Below, piece by piece: positions 10,163-18,524 of a stretch of DNA of 64,000 nt. Made by a program: the position numbers and the translations under genes. This DNA comes from Herbaspirillum sp. CF444. Lineage in GTDB: Bacteria; Pseudomonadota; Gammaproteobacteria; Burkholderiales; Burkholderiaceae_D. The stretch spans positions 1 through 64,000 of the forward strand of contig NZ_AKJW01000077.1 of NCBI RefSeq assembly GCF_000282135.1. Direction: 5' to 3'. Each line of letters starts with the position of its first letter. Position 1 is the first letter of the stretch. The notes beneath the pieces were generated by a model. The model saw nothing but the letters and a program-made list of their open reading frames with translations, made no database searches and was not told the origin of the DNA.

Positions 10163-10181
10163 CCCGACTCGCCTGCCATCC

Positions 10182-10217
10182 AAAAAGCTTTCCGACTCGC
10201 GTCCGAAAGCTTTTTTT
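10182..10217 (+). terminator. Terminator of the MocR-type gene
   Basis: An 11-bp perfect stem AAAAAGCTTTC/GAAAGCTTTTT with a 12-base loop and T-run lies 19 bases after the stop codon. Confidence 0.88.
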
Positions 10218-10377
10218 GCTTCTTGCAGAAAATATTGTAAGAATGTGGCGTGTCCCTGCGACGAACCACCAGCTGCTTGTCTTGCGATTGATGCATTGTG
10301 CTGAGGTGTTCAGATTTCAGTGTGTTGCTGCCGGGCAAACGTATCTCCGAATCGGAATAAGTCACAGGAACATGCTT

Positions 10378-11715
10378 ATGGAGTCTCTTTCCCAGGTGGG
10401 GACTGGTAGTGATGCGCTGCTGCAGTCCTTGCAGCAGGCAATCGGTTTTCATACCGCCGGCGATCTCGAGAAGGCGGAAAAAATTTATCGCGACGTGCTG
10501 GCGCGGGATCCGGTCCATCCGATTGCGCTGCATTATCTCGGTATTTTTCTCTATCAGAACGGCCAGGACGAAGAGGGCGTGCAGAATATCCGCCTGTCTT
10601 GCGCATTGCAACCGGAAAACGCCAGCTGGCACAATGATCTCGGCAATGTGCTGTTTGCCTTGCGCGAGTTCGAAGAAGCATCCGAGGCTTATCAGGCAGC
10701 GCTGGACGCGGATCCGGGCGACCACATCGTCTGGAATAATCTGGGTTCGTCGCAACTCCAGCATGGCGACACCGAAGACGCGATACAGTCGTTCAAACAG
10801 ACGCTTGAGCTGGCGCCCGATTTCGGCCCGGCCCTGATTCATCTCGGCAATATCTACGAAGCCGCCGGCGACAAAATGAATAGCGCGCATTACCAATGCC
10901 GCGCGTTCGTGCTGCCCCCGCATGAAGGCAAGTCCAAGCAGATGCTCGGCATTTCGTATTACTTCCTCGGCCGTCTGCAGGAAGCCGCCGACCATTACCG
11001 CGAGTGGATGCGGGAAGAGCCCGACAATCCGATTGCCGCACACATGTTTGCCGCCTGCGCCCAGCAGGACGTGCCGGAGCGCGCATCGGACAATTACATC
11101 GAAAAGCATTTCGACCGTTATGCCGAAACCTTCAACGCCAATCTGCTCGACAGCCTGGCGTATCGCGGCCCGGAACTGATGCAGCAGGCCTTGCAAATCA
11201 TCGGCGCGCCGGCAAAACAATTCGACGTACTCGACATCGGTTGCGGCACCGGCTTGTGCGAGCCGATCATCGCGCCCTACGCGCGCTCGCTGATCGGCGT
11301 CGATCTGTCCGGAAAGATGCTCGAACAGGCCGAGGCGCGTGGCGGTTACGATCAACTGTTCAAGCAGGAAATCACCGAGTACATGGCTGGAAAGCCGGGA
11401 ACCGCCGACGTGGTGCTGTCGGCTGACACGATGATTTATTTCGGCGATCTGGAAAAAGTGTTCGGGAAAGTGGCAAGTACGCTGAGGGAGAACGGCTACT
11501 TTCTGTTCACGGTGGAGACGGCCGCAGAAGAGGGGGCGCAAAGCGTCGGGTTTTCGCTGCACCCGAGCGGCCGCTATCGCCACGATCCGGCATATGTCGC
11601 GCGCTGCCTGAATCAGTTCGGTTTTGAGTTGCTGAGCATCAAGGACGTGGTGCTGCGGGAGGAAATCCGGCAACCGGTGCTGGGCATGGTGGCCGTGGCG
11701 CAGCGCAGGAGTTGA
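10378..11715 (+). CDS. TPR-repeat protein fused to a class I SAM methyltransferase
   Basis: The 445-residue protein has about six tetratricopeptide repeats (about residues 15-220) and then a Rossmann methyltransferase domain with motif I VLDIGCGTGLCEP (about 283-295) and the acidic ribose-binding strand LIGVDLSGKML. The bridge YIEKHFDRYAETFNANLLDSL is typical of TPR-linked methyltransferases. The TPR part probably presents a protein partner or substrate, which is unknown. AGGA at 10366-10369 is 8 bases from ATG 10378 and only 2 from the in-frame ATG 10372, so 10378 is preferred. It is a single-gene unit ending at a shared terminator. Confidence 0.85.
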   Translation: MESLSQVGTGSDALLQSLQQAIGFHTAGDLEKAEKIYRDVLARDPVHPIALHYLGIFLYQNGQDEEGVQNIRLSCALQPENASWHNDLGNVLFALREFEEASEAYQAALDADPGDHIVWNNLGSSQLQHGDTEDAIQSFKQTLELAPDFGPALIHLGNIYEAAGDKMNSAHYQCRAFVLPPHEGKSKQMLGISYYFLGRLQEAADHYREWMREEPDNPIAAHMFAACAQQDVPERASDNYIEKHFDRYAETFNANLLDSLAYRGPELMQQALQIIGAPAKQFDVLDIGCGTGLCEPIIAPYARSLIGVDLSGKMLEQAEARGGYDQLFKQEITEYMAGKPGTADVVLSADTMIYFGDLEKVFGKVASTLRENGYFLFTVETAAEEGAQSVGFSLHPSGRYRHDPAYVARCLNQFGFELLSIKDVVLREEIRQPVLGMVAVAQRRS

Positions 11716-11738
11716 TGTTCCGGCAGGCGTCTGCGAAC

Positions 11739-11778
11739 AAAAAAGAGCGGCGGGTTTGCACCTCGTCGCTCTTTTTTA
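11739..11778. terminator. Bidirectional terminator between TPR-methyltransferase and sugar kinase
   Basis: AAAAAAGAGCG pairs with CGCTCTTTTTT, with A and T runs on both sides, between two convergent genes. Confidence 0.85.
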
Positions 11779-11796
11779 TTGCGGCAATCGTGACGA

Positions 11797-12720
11797 TCAA
11801 CCCAGTCGGCTCACTACGGTATTGACCTGGTCCGCCATCGGGATCGGCGCCACTGCGCCATAACCGGTGGTTGAAATGGCTGCCGCGACGTTGGCGTAGC
11901 GCGCTGCTGCAAACGGATCCTTGCCTTCGACGATCTGCGCAATGAAAGCGCCGCCGAAACAATCGCCGGCGCCGGTGGCGTCCAGCGCATCGACAATGTG
12001 CGGCGCCACCAGGCGGCGCTCCGTCGGCGTGGCGACATAGCAGCCCTCTTTGCCCAGCTTGAACGCCACCAGCTTGATGCCGTAGGCCAGCAATTTATCG
12101 ACGATGGCGTCGCGGTCGTCCAGTCCGGTCAGCGCGCTGACGTCTTCCCAGCTTGGGAGGCAGATGTCGCACAAAGCGAAAGCTTCGGCCATTTTGGCGC
12201 GCGCGCGTTCGAGTGGCCACAGGCGCAGACGCAGGTTGGTGTCGAGCGAGGTCAGGGTGTTGTTCTTGCGCGCATGCGCCATGGCAGCCAGGCCGGCGTC
12301 GCAGGCGTTTTCGCTGATGGCCAGGCTGATGCCCGACAGATGCAGCACCTTGGCGTCGGCAATCGCTTGCAGCGGCAATTGCGCGGTGGTGTAGCGGCTG
12401 GCGGCGGAGCCGGTGCGCAGGTAGTTGAAATGATGTCCTGCGTCGTCGTGCGTGACGACGTAGACGCCGGACGCCACGCCCGGCATCACGCCGACATGCG
12501 TCGTGTCGACTTTTTCGGTTTGCCACAGCGCCTGCAGGCTCTTGCCGAAATGGTCGTCGCCGACGGCGCTGACGTAGCCGGTGTCTGCGCCCTGACGCGC
12601 TGCCGCGATGCAGAAATTGGACGTGTCGCCGCCGAAACCTTCGAGGTAATAGCGCGGGTCTTCGATGCTCTGATTGAATTCCACCATTGCTTCGCCGTAG
12701 GCGAGGATTTTCTTGCTCAT
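11797..12720 (-). CDS. kdgK: PfkB-family sugar kinase, probable 2-dehydro-3-deoxygluconokinase
   Basis: The 307-residue protein is a ribokinase-fold kinase: N-terminal GEAMVEFNQ, substrate-binding GGDTSNFCIAAARQGADTGY, and the PfkB signature DATGAGDCFGGAF with catalytic Asp253. The N-terminal GE(A/L)M(V/L)E and the GGD(T)xN element are typical of 2-keto-3-deoxygluconate kinases, which make KDPG for the Entner-Doudoroff aldolase. The start ATG 12720 lies 16 bases after the deaminase stop codon, so the two are co-transcribed. No strong ribosome site is visible, which suggests coupling. Another acid-sugar substrate is possible, but a KDG product would fit the neighbouring deaminase. Confidence 0.85.
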   Translation of the reverse strand: MSKKILAYGEAMVEFNQSIEDPRYYLEGFGGDTSNFCIAAARQGADTGYVSAVGDDHFGKSLQALWQTEKVDTTHVGVMPGVASGVYVVTHDDAGHHFNYLRTGSAASRYTTAQLPLQAIADAKVLHLSGISLAISENACDAGLAAMAHARKNNTLTSLDTNLRLRLWPLERARAKMAEAFALCDICLPSWEDVSALTGLDDRDAIVDKLLAYGIKLVAFKLGKEGCYVATPTERRLVAPHIVDALDATGAGDCFGGAFIAQIVEGKDPFAAARYANVAAAISTTGYGAVAPIPMADQVNTVVSRLG

Positions 12721-12736
12721 GATGCGATGCCGTTGC

Positions 12737-14032
12737 TTAGAAGAAGGTTTGTACGATGTCGATGACGTTGAACTGCCCATCCAGCACCGGCAGGTGACGC
12801 CATTTGTCGAAGGTCAGGCAGGGGTGCGAGATGTCGAAGGCGATCATGTCGCCGACCTTGATGTCGTCGCCTGCGTTGATCTTCAGGTAGGCGTGTTGGT
12901 CCATCATGCCGGTGACTTCCCAGTGCAACGGCGAATTGACCGGCATGGTATCCAGGCCGGGGCGGAATCGTTTGACCGGCAGCGGCAGGCCGGCATCGAA
13001 GGCGGCATCGCGCTTGCCAAGTGCAATGATGGCTTTGTCGGATTCCGGAATCGATTGTACGTAAGCCCACAATTGCAGCGCAGGCAGCAATTCGCTGCGC
13101 ATCTTTTTTGCCACCGGATTGCGCGTCTGGATCTGTTCCTGGGCGGCGCGGTAGACGCCGACGTCGTGCGTCAGGTAGCAGCCGGGACGCAGCACCACAT
13201 CCAGCGGGACGCCGATGTCGGCGCTGGCGAATTCTTCGGCGACCACGTCATACCAAGCCGAGCCGGCACCGGTCAGCACGACCGGTTTTTGCGCCGAGCG
13301 GTGGCTGAAATAGCCTTGTCCGGCCAGATCCTTGGCGCATTGCACCGCGCGTTGCAGGAACAGGCGGATGTCGGCTTCTTCTTTCAGGACGCCTTCGTAG
13401 ACTTCGATGCCCGACAATGCGATGCTGCCTTGCCAGCGTTTGACGGCAGCCAGCACGGTGTCCTGCTGTTCGTTGTTGCGCACGCCGGTGCGGCCGCCCA
13501 CCGGGCCGAGTTCCAGCAAGACGTTCAGGGTTTGCCTGCGCTCGGAGAAGAAGCTGCCGAGCTGATCGACCAGATCGGCCGAATCGACCAGGCAGAAAAA
13601 TTCGAAGGAGGGATCTTCCAGCAGGCGCGAGATGATCGCCATGTTTTGTTTGCCGACCAGCTGATTGGCCATCAGAACGCGACGTACGCCATGGTGATAG
13701 GCTGCATTGGTCTGGTGCGCGGTCGCCAGCGTGATGCCCCAGGCGCCGGTGGCCAACTGGCGGGCGAACAGCTTGGGCGCCATGGTGGTCTTGCCGTGCG
13801 GCGCCAGCTTGACGCCGTATTCGGTGACGAAGCGCTGCATCCAGTCGAGGTTGTGCGACAGGCGTTCTTCATACAAGACGGCGGTCGGCAGGCTCAGGTC
13901 TTCTTGGAGGAGATTCCAGGGCAGGGCGTTGGCCGCATTCGGCGCCACAGGCGCGACCAGCGTGCCGATACCCTTGTTGAGCGGGTCGATGATGCCGCTT
14001 TGCCAAGTGTTCTGGTAGTTTGTATCACTCAT
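12737..14032 (-). CDS. PLP-dependent fold-III amino acid deaminase (D-serine dehydratase-like)
   Basis: The 431-residue enzyme has the alanine-racemase-type barrel with the PLP lysine in LAPHGKTTMAP (Lys81) and a C-terminal metal site HPC (His403, Cys405), the Zn pair seen in eukaryotic-type D-serine dehydratases. The family includes D-threonine aldolases, D-serine dehydratases and D-glucosaminate dehydratases, which eliminate the beta-hydroxyl and amino groups of a D-configured amino acid to give a 2-keto acid and ammonia. Its operon partner, a KDG-type kinase, makes D-glucosaminate (giving KDG) an attractive substrate. GAGGAG precedes the ATG at 14032. It is divergent from the RpiR regulator. 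Confidence 0.82.
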   Translation of the reverse strand: MSDTNYQNTWQSGIIDPLNKGIGTLVAPVAPNAANALPWNLLQEDLSLPTAVLYEERLSHNLDWMQRFVTEYGVKLAPHGKTTMAPKLFARQLATGAWGITLATAHQTNAAYHHGVRRVLMANQLVGKQNMAIISRLLEDPSFEFFCLVDSADLVDQLGSFFSERRQTLNVLLELGPVGGRTGVRNNEQQDTVLAAVKRWQGSIALSGIEVYEGVLKEEADIRLFLQRAVQCAKDLAGQGYFSHRSAQKPVVLTGAGSAWYDVVAEEFASADIGVPLDVVLRPGCYLTHDVGVYRAAQEQIQTRNPVAKKMRSELLPALQLWAYVQSIPESDKAIIALGKRDAAFDAGLPLPVKRFRPGLDTMPVNSPLHWEVTGMMDQHAYLKINAGDDIKVGDMIAFDISHPCLTFDKWRHLPVLDGQFNVIDIVQTFF

Positions 14033-14097
14033 CTTGAATTTCTCCTCGAAAATTTGATTTGACGTAATGATAGTCCTGAATTTACTATGTTGGAAGT

Positions 14098-14114
14098 GTG
14101 TTATAAACTAACAC
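14098..14114. promoter_or_regulatory. Candidate operator in the divergent deaminase/rpiR region
   Basis: An inverted repeat GTGTT-N7-AACAC centred on an AT-rich core (ATAAACT) lies in the 166-base intergenic region, about 66 bases upstream of the deaminase start and 85 upstream of the regulator start. RpiR-type regulators often control divergent neighbours from such sites. No binding evidence. Confidence 0.35.
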
Positions 14115-14198
14115 GAAAAATTCTTCCATGCCCCGTTCAAGCCTCGTGAAGCCTGCTCGGGAAAGCACGGAATCACCATCGAGACTTCATTCAACGCC

Positions 14199-15080
14199 AT
14201 GGCACAAGCTTTCGACATTGTTTCACGCATTACCGAGCGTAGCGGACAATTGCGTCTGGCGGAGCAAAAAGTCGCCGAAGCGATTCTCAGCGATTTGTCC
14301 ACCGCCGCCAGCGCCAGCATCGGCGAACTGGCGCAAAAAGCTGGCGTGAGTCTGGCCAGCGTGACGCGCTTCGCCAAAGCGATGGGTTGCCGCGACGTAC
14401 GCGAATTCAAGTTCATGCTGGCGCAGGCGGTTGCCGTCGGGCAACGATTTTTTGATGGCATTAAGACCATCCCGCCGGGGCAACCCCCTGAGCTCGCCGA
14501 TGTGGTCTATAACGACATACATGCAGTGCTTGAGGTGAACCGCGCCTTGCTCAATCCCGAGGCCCTGCAGCGCGCCGCCGAACTGTTGCGCGACGCGCGC
14601 ATGATTTATTCCTTCGGCATGGGCGGCGGTTCCACCATGATGTCGGATGAAGCGCGCTATCGCCTGGTGCGTCTGGGCCGGCCGGTGGCGACTTACCACG
14701 ACGCCTTGTTGCAGCGCATGGTTGCCGCCACGCTGGACAAGAATGACGTCTTGCTGGTGTTTTCCACCACGGGCAACGTGCCCGAGCTGCTCACCAACTG
14801 CGAGGTCGCCAAGGAGTACGGCGTCAAGATGATCGCCATCACCGCATTGGGTTCGCCGCTGGCGGGCATGGTCGACGTGCTGCTGCCGATCAAGGCGCTG
14901 GAGACCGATTTCATTTTCAAGCCGTCGTCATCGCGCTACGCCATGATGATGGCGCTGGACATGCTGGTGCTGGAACTGGCGCTGCTGCAAAAGGATCGCA
15001 GCCAGGAGCAGTTGCGGCGCCTCAAGTATGTACTCGACATGCATCGCGGCGGCGGCGACCGCCAGCCGCTCGGAGACTGA
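14199..15080 (+). CDS. MurR/RpiR-family transcriptional regulator
   Basis: The 293-residue protein has an N-terminal RpiR helix-turn-helix (about residues 1-78; IGELAQKAGVSLASVTRFAKAMG is the HTH) and a C-terminal SIS domain (about 110-250; SFGMGGGSTMMSDEARYRL and VFSTTGNVPELL bind sugar-phosphate ligands in this family). It is therefore likely to sense a phosphorylated sugar acid such as KDPG. It heads the plus-strand operon with the deacylase, ridA-like and gntP-like genes, and is divergent from the deaminase-kinase pair, so it probably controls both units. No strong ribosome site precedes ATG 14199. Confidence 0.9.
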   Translation: MAQAFDIVSRITERSGQLRLAEQKVAEAILSDLSTAASASIGELAQKAGVSLASVTRFAKAMGCRDVREFKFMLAQAVAVGQRFFDGIKTIPPGQPPELADVVYNDIHAVLEVNRALLNPEALQRAAELLRDARMIYSFGMGGGSTMMSDEARYRLVRLGRPVATYHDALLQRMVAATLDKNDVLLVFSTTGNVPELLTNCEVAKEYGVKMIAITALGSPLAGMVDVLLPIKALETDFIFKPSSSRYAMMMALDMLVLELALLQKDRSQEQLRRLKYVLDMHRGGGDRQPLGD

Positions 15081-15081
15081 T

Positions 15082-16578
15082 ATGACTACTTCCTCATCTT
15101 CCCAACATTGCGATACGCTGATCCGCAATGCTTTCGTGATTGACGGCAGCGGCGCCGATCCGGTCGTCGCCGACGTGGCTGTTGTCGACGGTCGCATCGC
15201 CGCCATCGGTTCTCTGGCAGGCTGGCAAGCCGATCATGTGATCGACGCCGCCGGCAAGGTATTGAGCCCGGGCTTCATCGATGCGCACACGCATGACGAC
15301 ACCAACGTCATCCGCATGCCGGAGATGTTCCCGAAACTGTCGCAAGGCGTCACCACGGTCGTGGTCGGCAACTGCGGCATCAGTGCGGCACCGGTGACGC
15401 TCAAGGGCGATCCGCCGGATCCGATGAATCTGCTGGGGCAGTCGAGCGCATTTTCTTACCCGACATTTTCCAGCTACGTCGAAGCGATCGCAGCGGCACA
15501 ACCGTCCGTGAACGTGGCCGCGCTGATCGGCCACACGGCGCTGCGCAGCAATCATATGGACCGCCTGGACCGCGCCGCGACCGATGCTGAAATCAAGGGC
15601 ATGCGCGATCAGCTGACCGAGGCGCTGGAGCATGGCGCGCTGGGCTTGAGCACCGGTCTGGCCTATGGCAACGCGATCAATGCGCCGACCGAGGAAGTGC
15701 TGGCGCTGTCGGAGCCGTTGGCGCAATACGGCGCCATGTACGCCACGCATCTGCGCAGTGAATTCGCCGACATCCTCGATGCGATGGACGAGGCCTTCCG
15801 CATCGGCAAGCACGCGCGCGTGCCGGTGGTGATTTCCCATCTCAAATGCGCCGGCGTGGAAAACTGGGGGCGCAGCAGCGAAGTGCTGGCCGCGCTGGAG
15901 CAGGCCGAGAAGCATCAGCATGTCGGCTGCGATTGCTATCCCTATACCGCAAGCTCTTCCACGCTGGACCTCAAGCAAGTGACCGACACCTACGACATCC
16001 AGGTGACCTGGTCGGAGCCGCATCCGGAGCAGGGCGGCAAGCTGCTGGCCAGGATCGCCGAAGAGTGGGGCGTCGACATGACCGAAGCTGCGCGTCGCCT
16101 GATGCCGGCAGGCGCTGTCTATCACTGCATGTCCGACGACGACGTCAATCGCATCCTGCGTCATCCCTCGACCGTGATCGGTTCCGACGGCCTGCCCAAC
16201 GATCCTTTGCCGCATCCGCGTTTGTGGGGGGCCTTCCCGCGCGTGCTGGGCTACTACAGCCGCGAACAGCAACTGTTTTCGCTCACCGTGGCGGTGCGCA
16301 AGATGACGGGCTTGTCGGCCTCGCGTTTCGGCCTGAGCGACCGCGGCCTGGTGAAAGAGGGATATTGGGCTGATCTGGTGCTGTTCGATGCGACGACGAT
16401 CCGCGACGCCGCGACTTTCACCGATCCCATGCAACCGGCGCACGGCATCGAAGCGGTCTGGGTCAACGGCGTGCTGTCGTATCGCGGCGCGGACAAGAAG
16501 GCAACCGGTCAACGCGCAGGACGCTTCCTCGCGCGCAACCGCATACCGGTGGAAGCGGCGGAAGCCGCAGCAAATTAA
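15082..16578 (+). CDS. D-aminoacylase-family amidohydrolase (N-acyl-D-amino-acid deacylase)
   Basis: The 498-residue enzyme belongs to the metal-dependent amidohydrolases. Metal ligands are visible: GFIDAHTHDD (His69, His71), bridging Cys98 in GNCGIS, His in ATHLRSE and ISHLKCAG, and the catalytic Asp in GSDGLPNDPLPHPR. It cleaves an N-acyl (usually acetyl) group from a D-amino acid. The start overlaps none of the rpiR frame but lies one base after its stop, with CGGAGA as ribosome site. In this cluster it could deacetylate N-acetyl-D-glucosaminate, itself an N-acetyl-D-amino acid. Family certain; substrate inferred. Confidence 0.88.
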   Translation: MTTSSSSQHCDTLIRNAFVIDGSGADPVVADVAVVDGRIAAIGSLAGWQADHVIDAAGKVLSPGFIDAHTHDDTNVIRMPEMFPKLSQGVTTVVVGNCGISAAPVTLKGDPPDPMNLLGQSSAFSYPTFSSYVEAIAAAQPSVNVAALIGHTALRSNHMDRLDRAATDAEIKGMRDQLTEALEHGALGLSTGLAYGNAINAPTEEVLALSEPLAQYGAMYATHLRSEFADILDAMDEAFRIGKHARVPVVISHLKCAGVENWGRSSEVLAALEQAEKHQHVGCDCYPYTASSSTLDLKQVTDTYDIQVTWSEPHPEQGGKLLARIAEEWGVDMTEAARRLMPAGAVYHCMSDDDVNRILRHPSTVIGSDGLPNDPLPHPRLWGAFPRVLGYYSREQQLFSLTVAVRKMTGLSASRFGLSDRGLVKEGYWADLVLFDATTIRDAATFTDPMQPAHGIEAVWVNGVLSYRGADKKATGQRAGRFLARNRIPVEAAEAAAN

Positions 16579-16648
16579 TTCTTTGCAACGTCGGGGCGGG
16601 GCGATCAACACGCCGCGCTCCGGATCATTTTTCTGAAGGAGTGACACA

Positions 16649-17032
16649 ATGAGCATCAAACGATATGGCGTCGACGGCGGCACCGGTACCGGCGGTCAGC
16701 ATCTGCCCTTTGCACGCGCGGTGGAAGCGGACGGTTGGCTGTACGTCTCCGGCCAGGTGGCCATGGTCAACGGCGAAGTGATTGACGGCGGCATCGTCGC
16801 GCAATCGCACCAGACCATTCAAAACGTCCTGGCGATCCTCAAGGAAGCCGGCTACGGTCCCGAGCACGTCGTGCGTTGCGGCGTCTGGCTGGACGACACC
16901 CGCGACTTTCAGTCGTTCAACAAAGTCTTCAAGGAATACTTCGGCGCCAATCCGCCTGCGCGTGCCTGCGTGCAATCGGCCATGGTGGTGGATTGCAAGG
17001 TTGAAGTGGACTGCGTGGCGTTTAAACGCTAA
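16649..17032 (+). CDS. RidA-family enamine/imine deaminase
   Basis: The 127-residue protein has the RidA fold (YjgF/YER057c/UK114): VSGQVAMVNGEV, HQTIQNVLAILKEAG, and the catalytic Arg105 in NPPARACVQS followed by the conserved acid in KVEVDCVAF. RidA proteins hydrolyse reactive 2-aminoacrylate-type enamines released by PLP-dependent dehydratases. Its presence beside a fold-III PLP deaminase supports a dehydratase reaction in this cluster, with RidA hastening keto-acid formation and protecting PLP enzymes. AAGGAG at 16635-16640 gives a strong ribosome site. It lies 70 bases after the deacylase. Confidence 0.92.
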   Translation: MSIKRYGVDGGTGTGGQHLPFARAVEADGWLYVSGQVAMVNGEVIDGGIVAQSHQTIQNVLAILKEAGYGPEHVVRCGVWLDDTRDFQSFNKVFKEYFGANPPARACVQSAMVVDCKVEVDCVAFKR

Positions 17033-17103
17033 GTTCATGCGCTGATTTCAAGCGCTGATCGCCTAGTTGAGTGACGCCCTGGTTGGGGTGAGGAGACCAA
17101 AAA

Positions 17104-18456
17104 ATGGAAGCAGTACAAGGAAGCATGTTGTTGATCTACGCGCTGGTCGCGGTGATCGCGTTGATCGTGTTGATCGCCAAGTTCAAGATGAATCCGTTCA
17201 TCGTCCTGATCGTGGTGTCGCTGATCCTGGGTTTGTCGGTCGGCATGCCGATGGGCGCGATCGTCAAATCGTTTGAAACCGGCGTCGGCAACACGCTGGG
17301 ACATATCGCACTGGTGGTCGGGCTGGGTACCATGCTGGGCAAGATGATGGCGGAGTCGGGCGGCGCCGAGCGCATCGCCACCACCATGATCAATGCCTTC
17401 GGTGAAAAGAACGTGCATTGGGCCATGATGACAGTGGCGTTCATCGTCGGCTTGCCGGTGTTCTTCGAAGTCGGCTTCGTGCTGCTGATCCCGATCGCCT
17501 TCAACGTCGCCAAGCGTACCGGCACTTCGATGGTGCTGGTCGGTATTCCGATGGTGGCGGGCTTGTCGGTGGTGCACGGGCTGATCCCGCCGCATCCCGC
17601 GGCGCTGCTGGCGGTGACTGCGTATAACGCGGACATCGGCCGGACGATCCTGTTTGCGCTGATCGTCGGTATTCCGACTGCAATCATCGCCGGTCCGATC
17701 TTCGGCAAACTCATGTCGAAGGTGGTGTTTCCCGATCCGGACAATCCGTTGATCGGCCAGTTCGTTGACCAAGGCGGCGCTAAGCGCGAATTGCCGGGCT
17801 TCGGCATCACGCTGTTCACCATCCTGTTGCCGGTGGCGCTGATGCTGATCGGCAGCTGGGCGGACCTGTTCTTCGCACCGAAGACTTTCGCCAACGACTT
17901 CCTGCGTCTGATCGGCAATTCGGTGATCGCGCTGCTGATTGCCACGCTGGTGAGCTTCTATACCTTCGGCAAGCTGCGCGGTTTCAATCGAGAAGCGATT
18001 CTCAAGTTCACCAACGAATGTCTGGGCCCGATCGCCAGCATCACGCTGGTGGTGGGCGCCGGCGCCGGCTTTGGCCGTATCCTGATGGATGGCGGCGTCT
18101 CCAAGGCCATCGTCGGCATCGCCACCGACGCGCACTTGTCGCCGTTGCTACTGGGTTGGTTCGTGGCGGCGCTGATTCGCGTGGCGACCGGTTCCGCGAC
18201 CGTCGCGATGACGACCGCTTGCGGTATCGTGGCGCCTATCGTGTCGTCGGTCGGCGGTACGCGTCCGGAATTGATGGTGCTGGCAACCGGCGCCGGTTCG
18301 CTGATCCTGTCGCACGTCAATGACGGCGGTTTCTGGCTGGTCAAGGAGTACTTCAACATGACCGTGCCGCAAACCTTCAAGACCTGGACGGTGTGCGAAA
18401 CGCTCATTTCGGTGTTGGCTTTGCTGTTCACCCTGGCATTGGCGACCGTGCTCTGA
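17104..18456 (+). CDS. GntP-family gluconate/organic-acid:H+ symporter
   Basis: The 450-residue protein has 12 or more hydrophobic segments and clear GntP-family stretches: GLPVFFEVGFVLLIPI, VVHGLIPPHPAALLAV, RVATGSATVAMTTA and the late LSHVNDGGFWLVKEYF. Members import gluconate, other sugar acids or D-serine with protons. Position at the end of the rpiR operon makes it the likely uptake route for the cluster's substrate; a sugar-acid permease with an N-acyl-amino-acid deacylase points to an acylated amino sugar acid. GAGGAG at 17090-17095 precedes ATG 17104. A strong terminator follows. Confidence 0.9.
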   Translation: MEAVQGSMLLIYALVAVIALIVLIAKFKMNPFIVLIVVSLILGLSVGMPMGAIVKSFETGVGNTLGHIALVVGLGTMLGKMMAESGGAERIATTMINAFGEKNVHWAMMTVAFIVGLPVFFEVGFVLLIPIAFNVAKRTGTSMVLVGIPMVAGLSVVHGLIPPHPAALLAVTAYNADIGRTILFALIVGIPTAIIAGPIFGKLMSKVVFPDPDNPLIGQFVDQGGAKRELPGFGITLFTILLPVALMLIGSWADLFFAPKTFANDFLRLIGNSVIALLIATLVSFYTFGKLRGFNREAILKFTNECLGPIASITLVVGAGAGFGRILMDGGVSKAIVGIATDAHLSPLLLGWFVAALIRVATGSATVAMTTACGIVAPIVSSVGGTRPELMVLATGAGSLILSHVNDGGFWLVKEYFNMTVPQTFKTWTVCETLISVLALLFTLALATVL

Positions 18457-18480
18457 TTTGTTCAGTTTCTTCGGGCAAGA

Positions 18481-18510
18481 AAAAGCCGCTTTTCGAAGCG
18501 GCTTTTTTTA
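18481..18510. terminator. Bidirectional terminator between gntP-like and lipoprotein genes
   Basis: AAAAAGCCGCTT/AAGCGGCTTTTT stem with flanking A and T runs, between two convergent genes. Confidence 0.9.
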
Positions 18511-18524
18511 TGTGGCAATGACAA

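Noticed and set aside
12713-14062. Long plus-strand frame opposite the deaminase gene
   Set aside because: It is antisense to a conserved PLP enzyme; Arg/His/Gln-rich composition without motifs.
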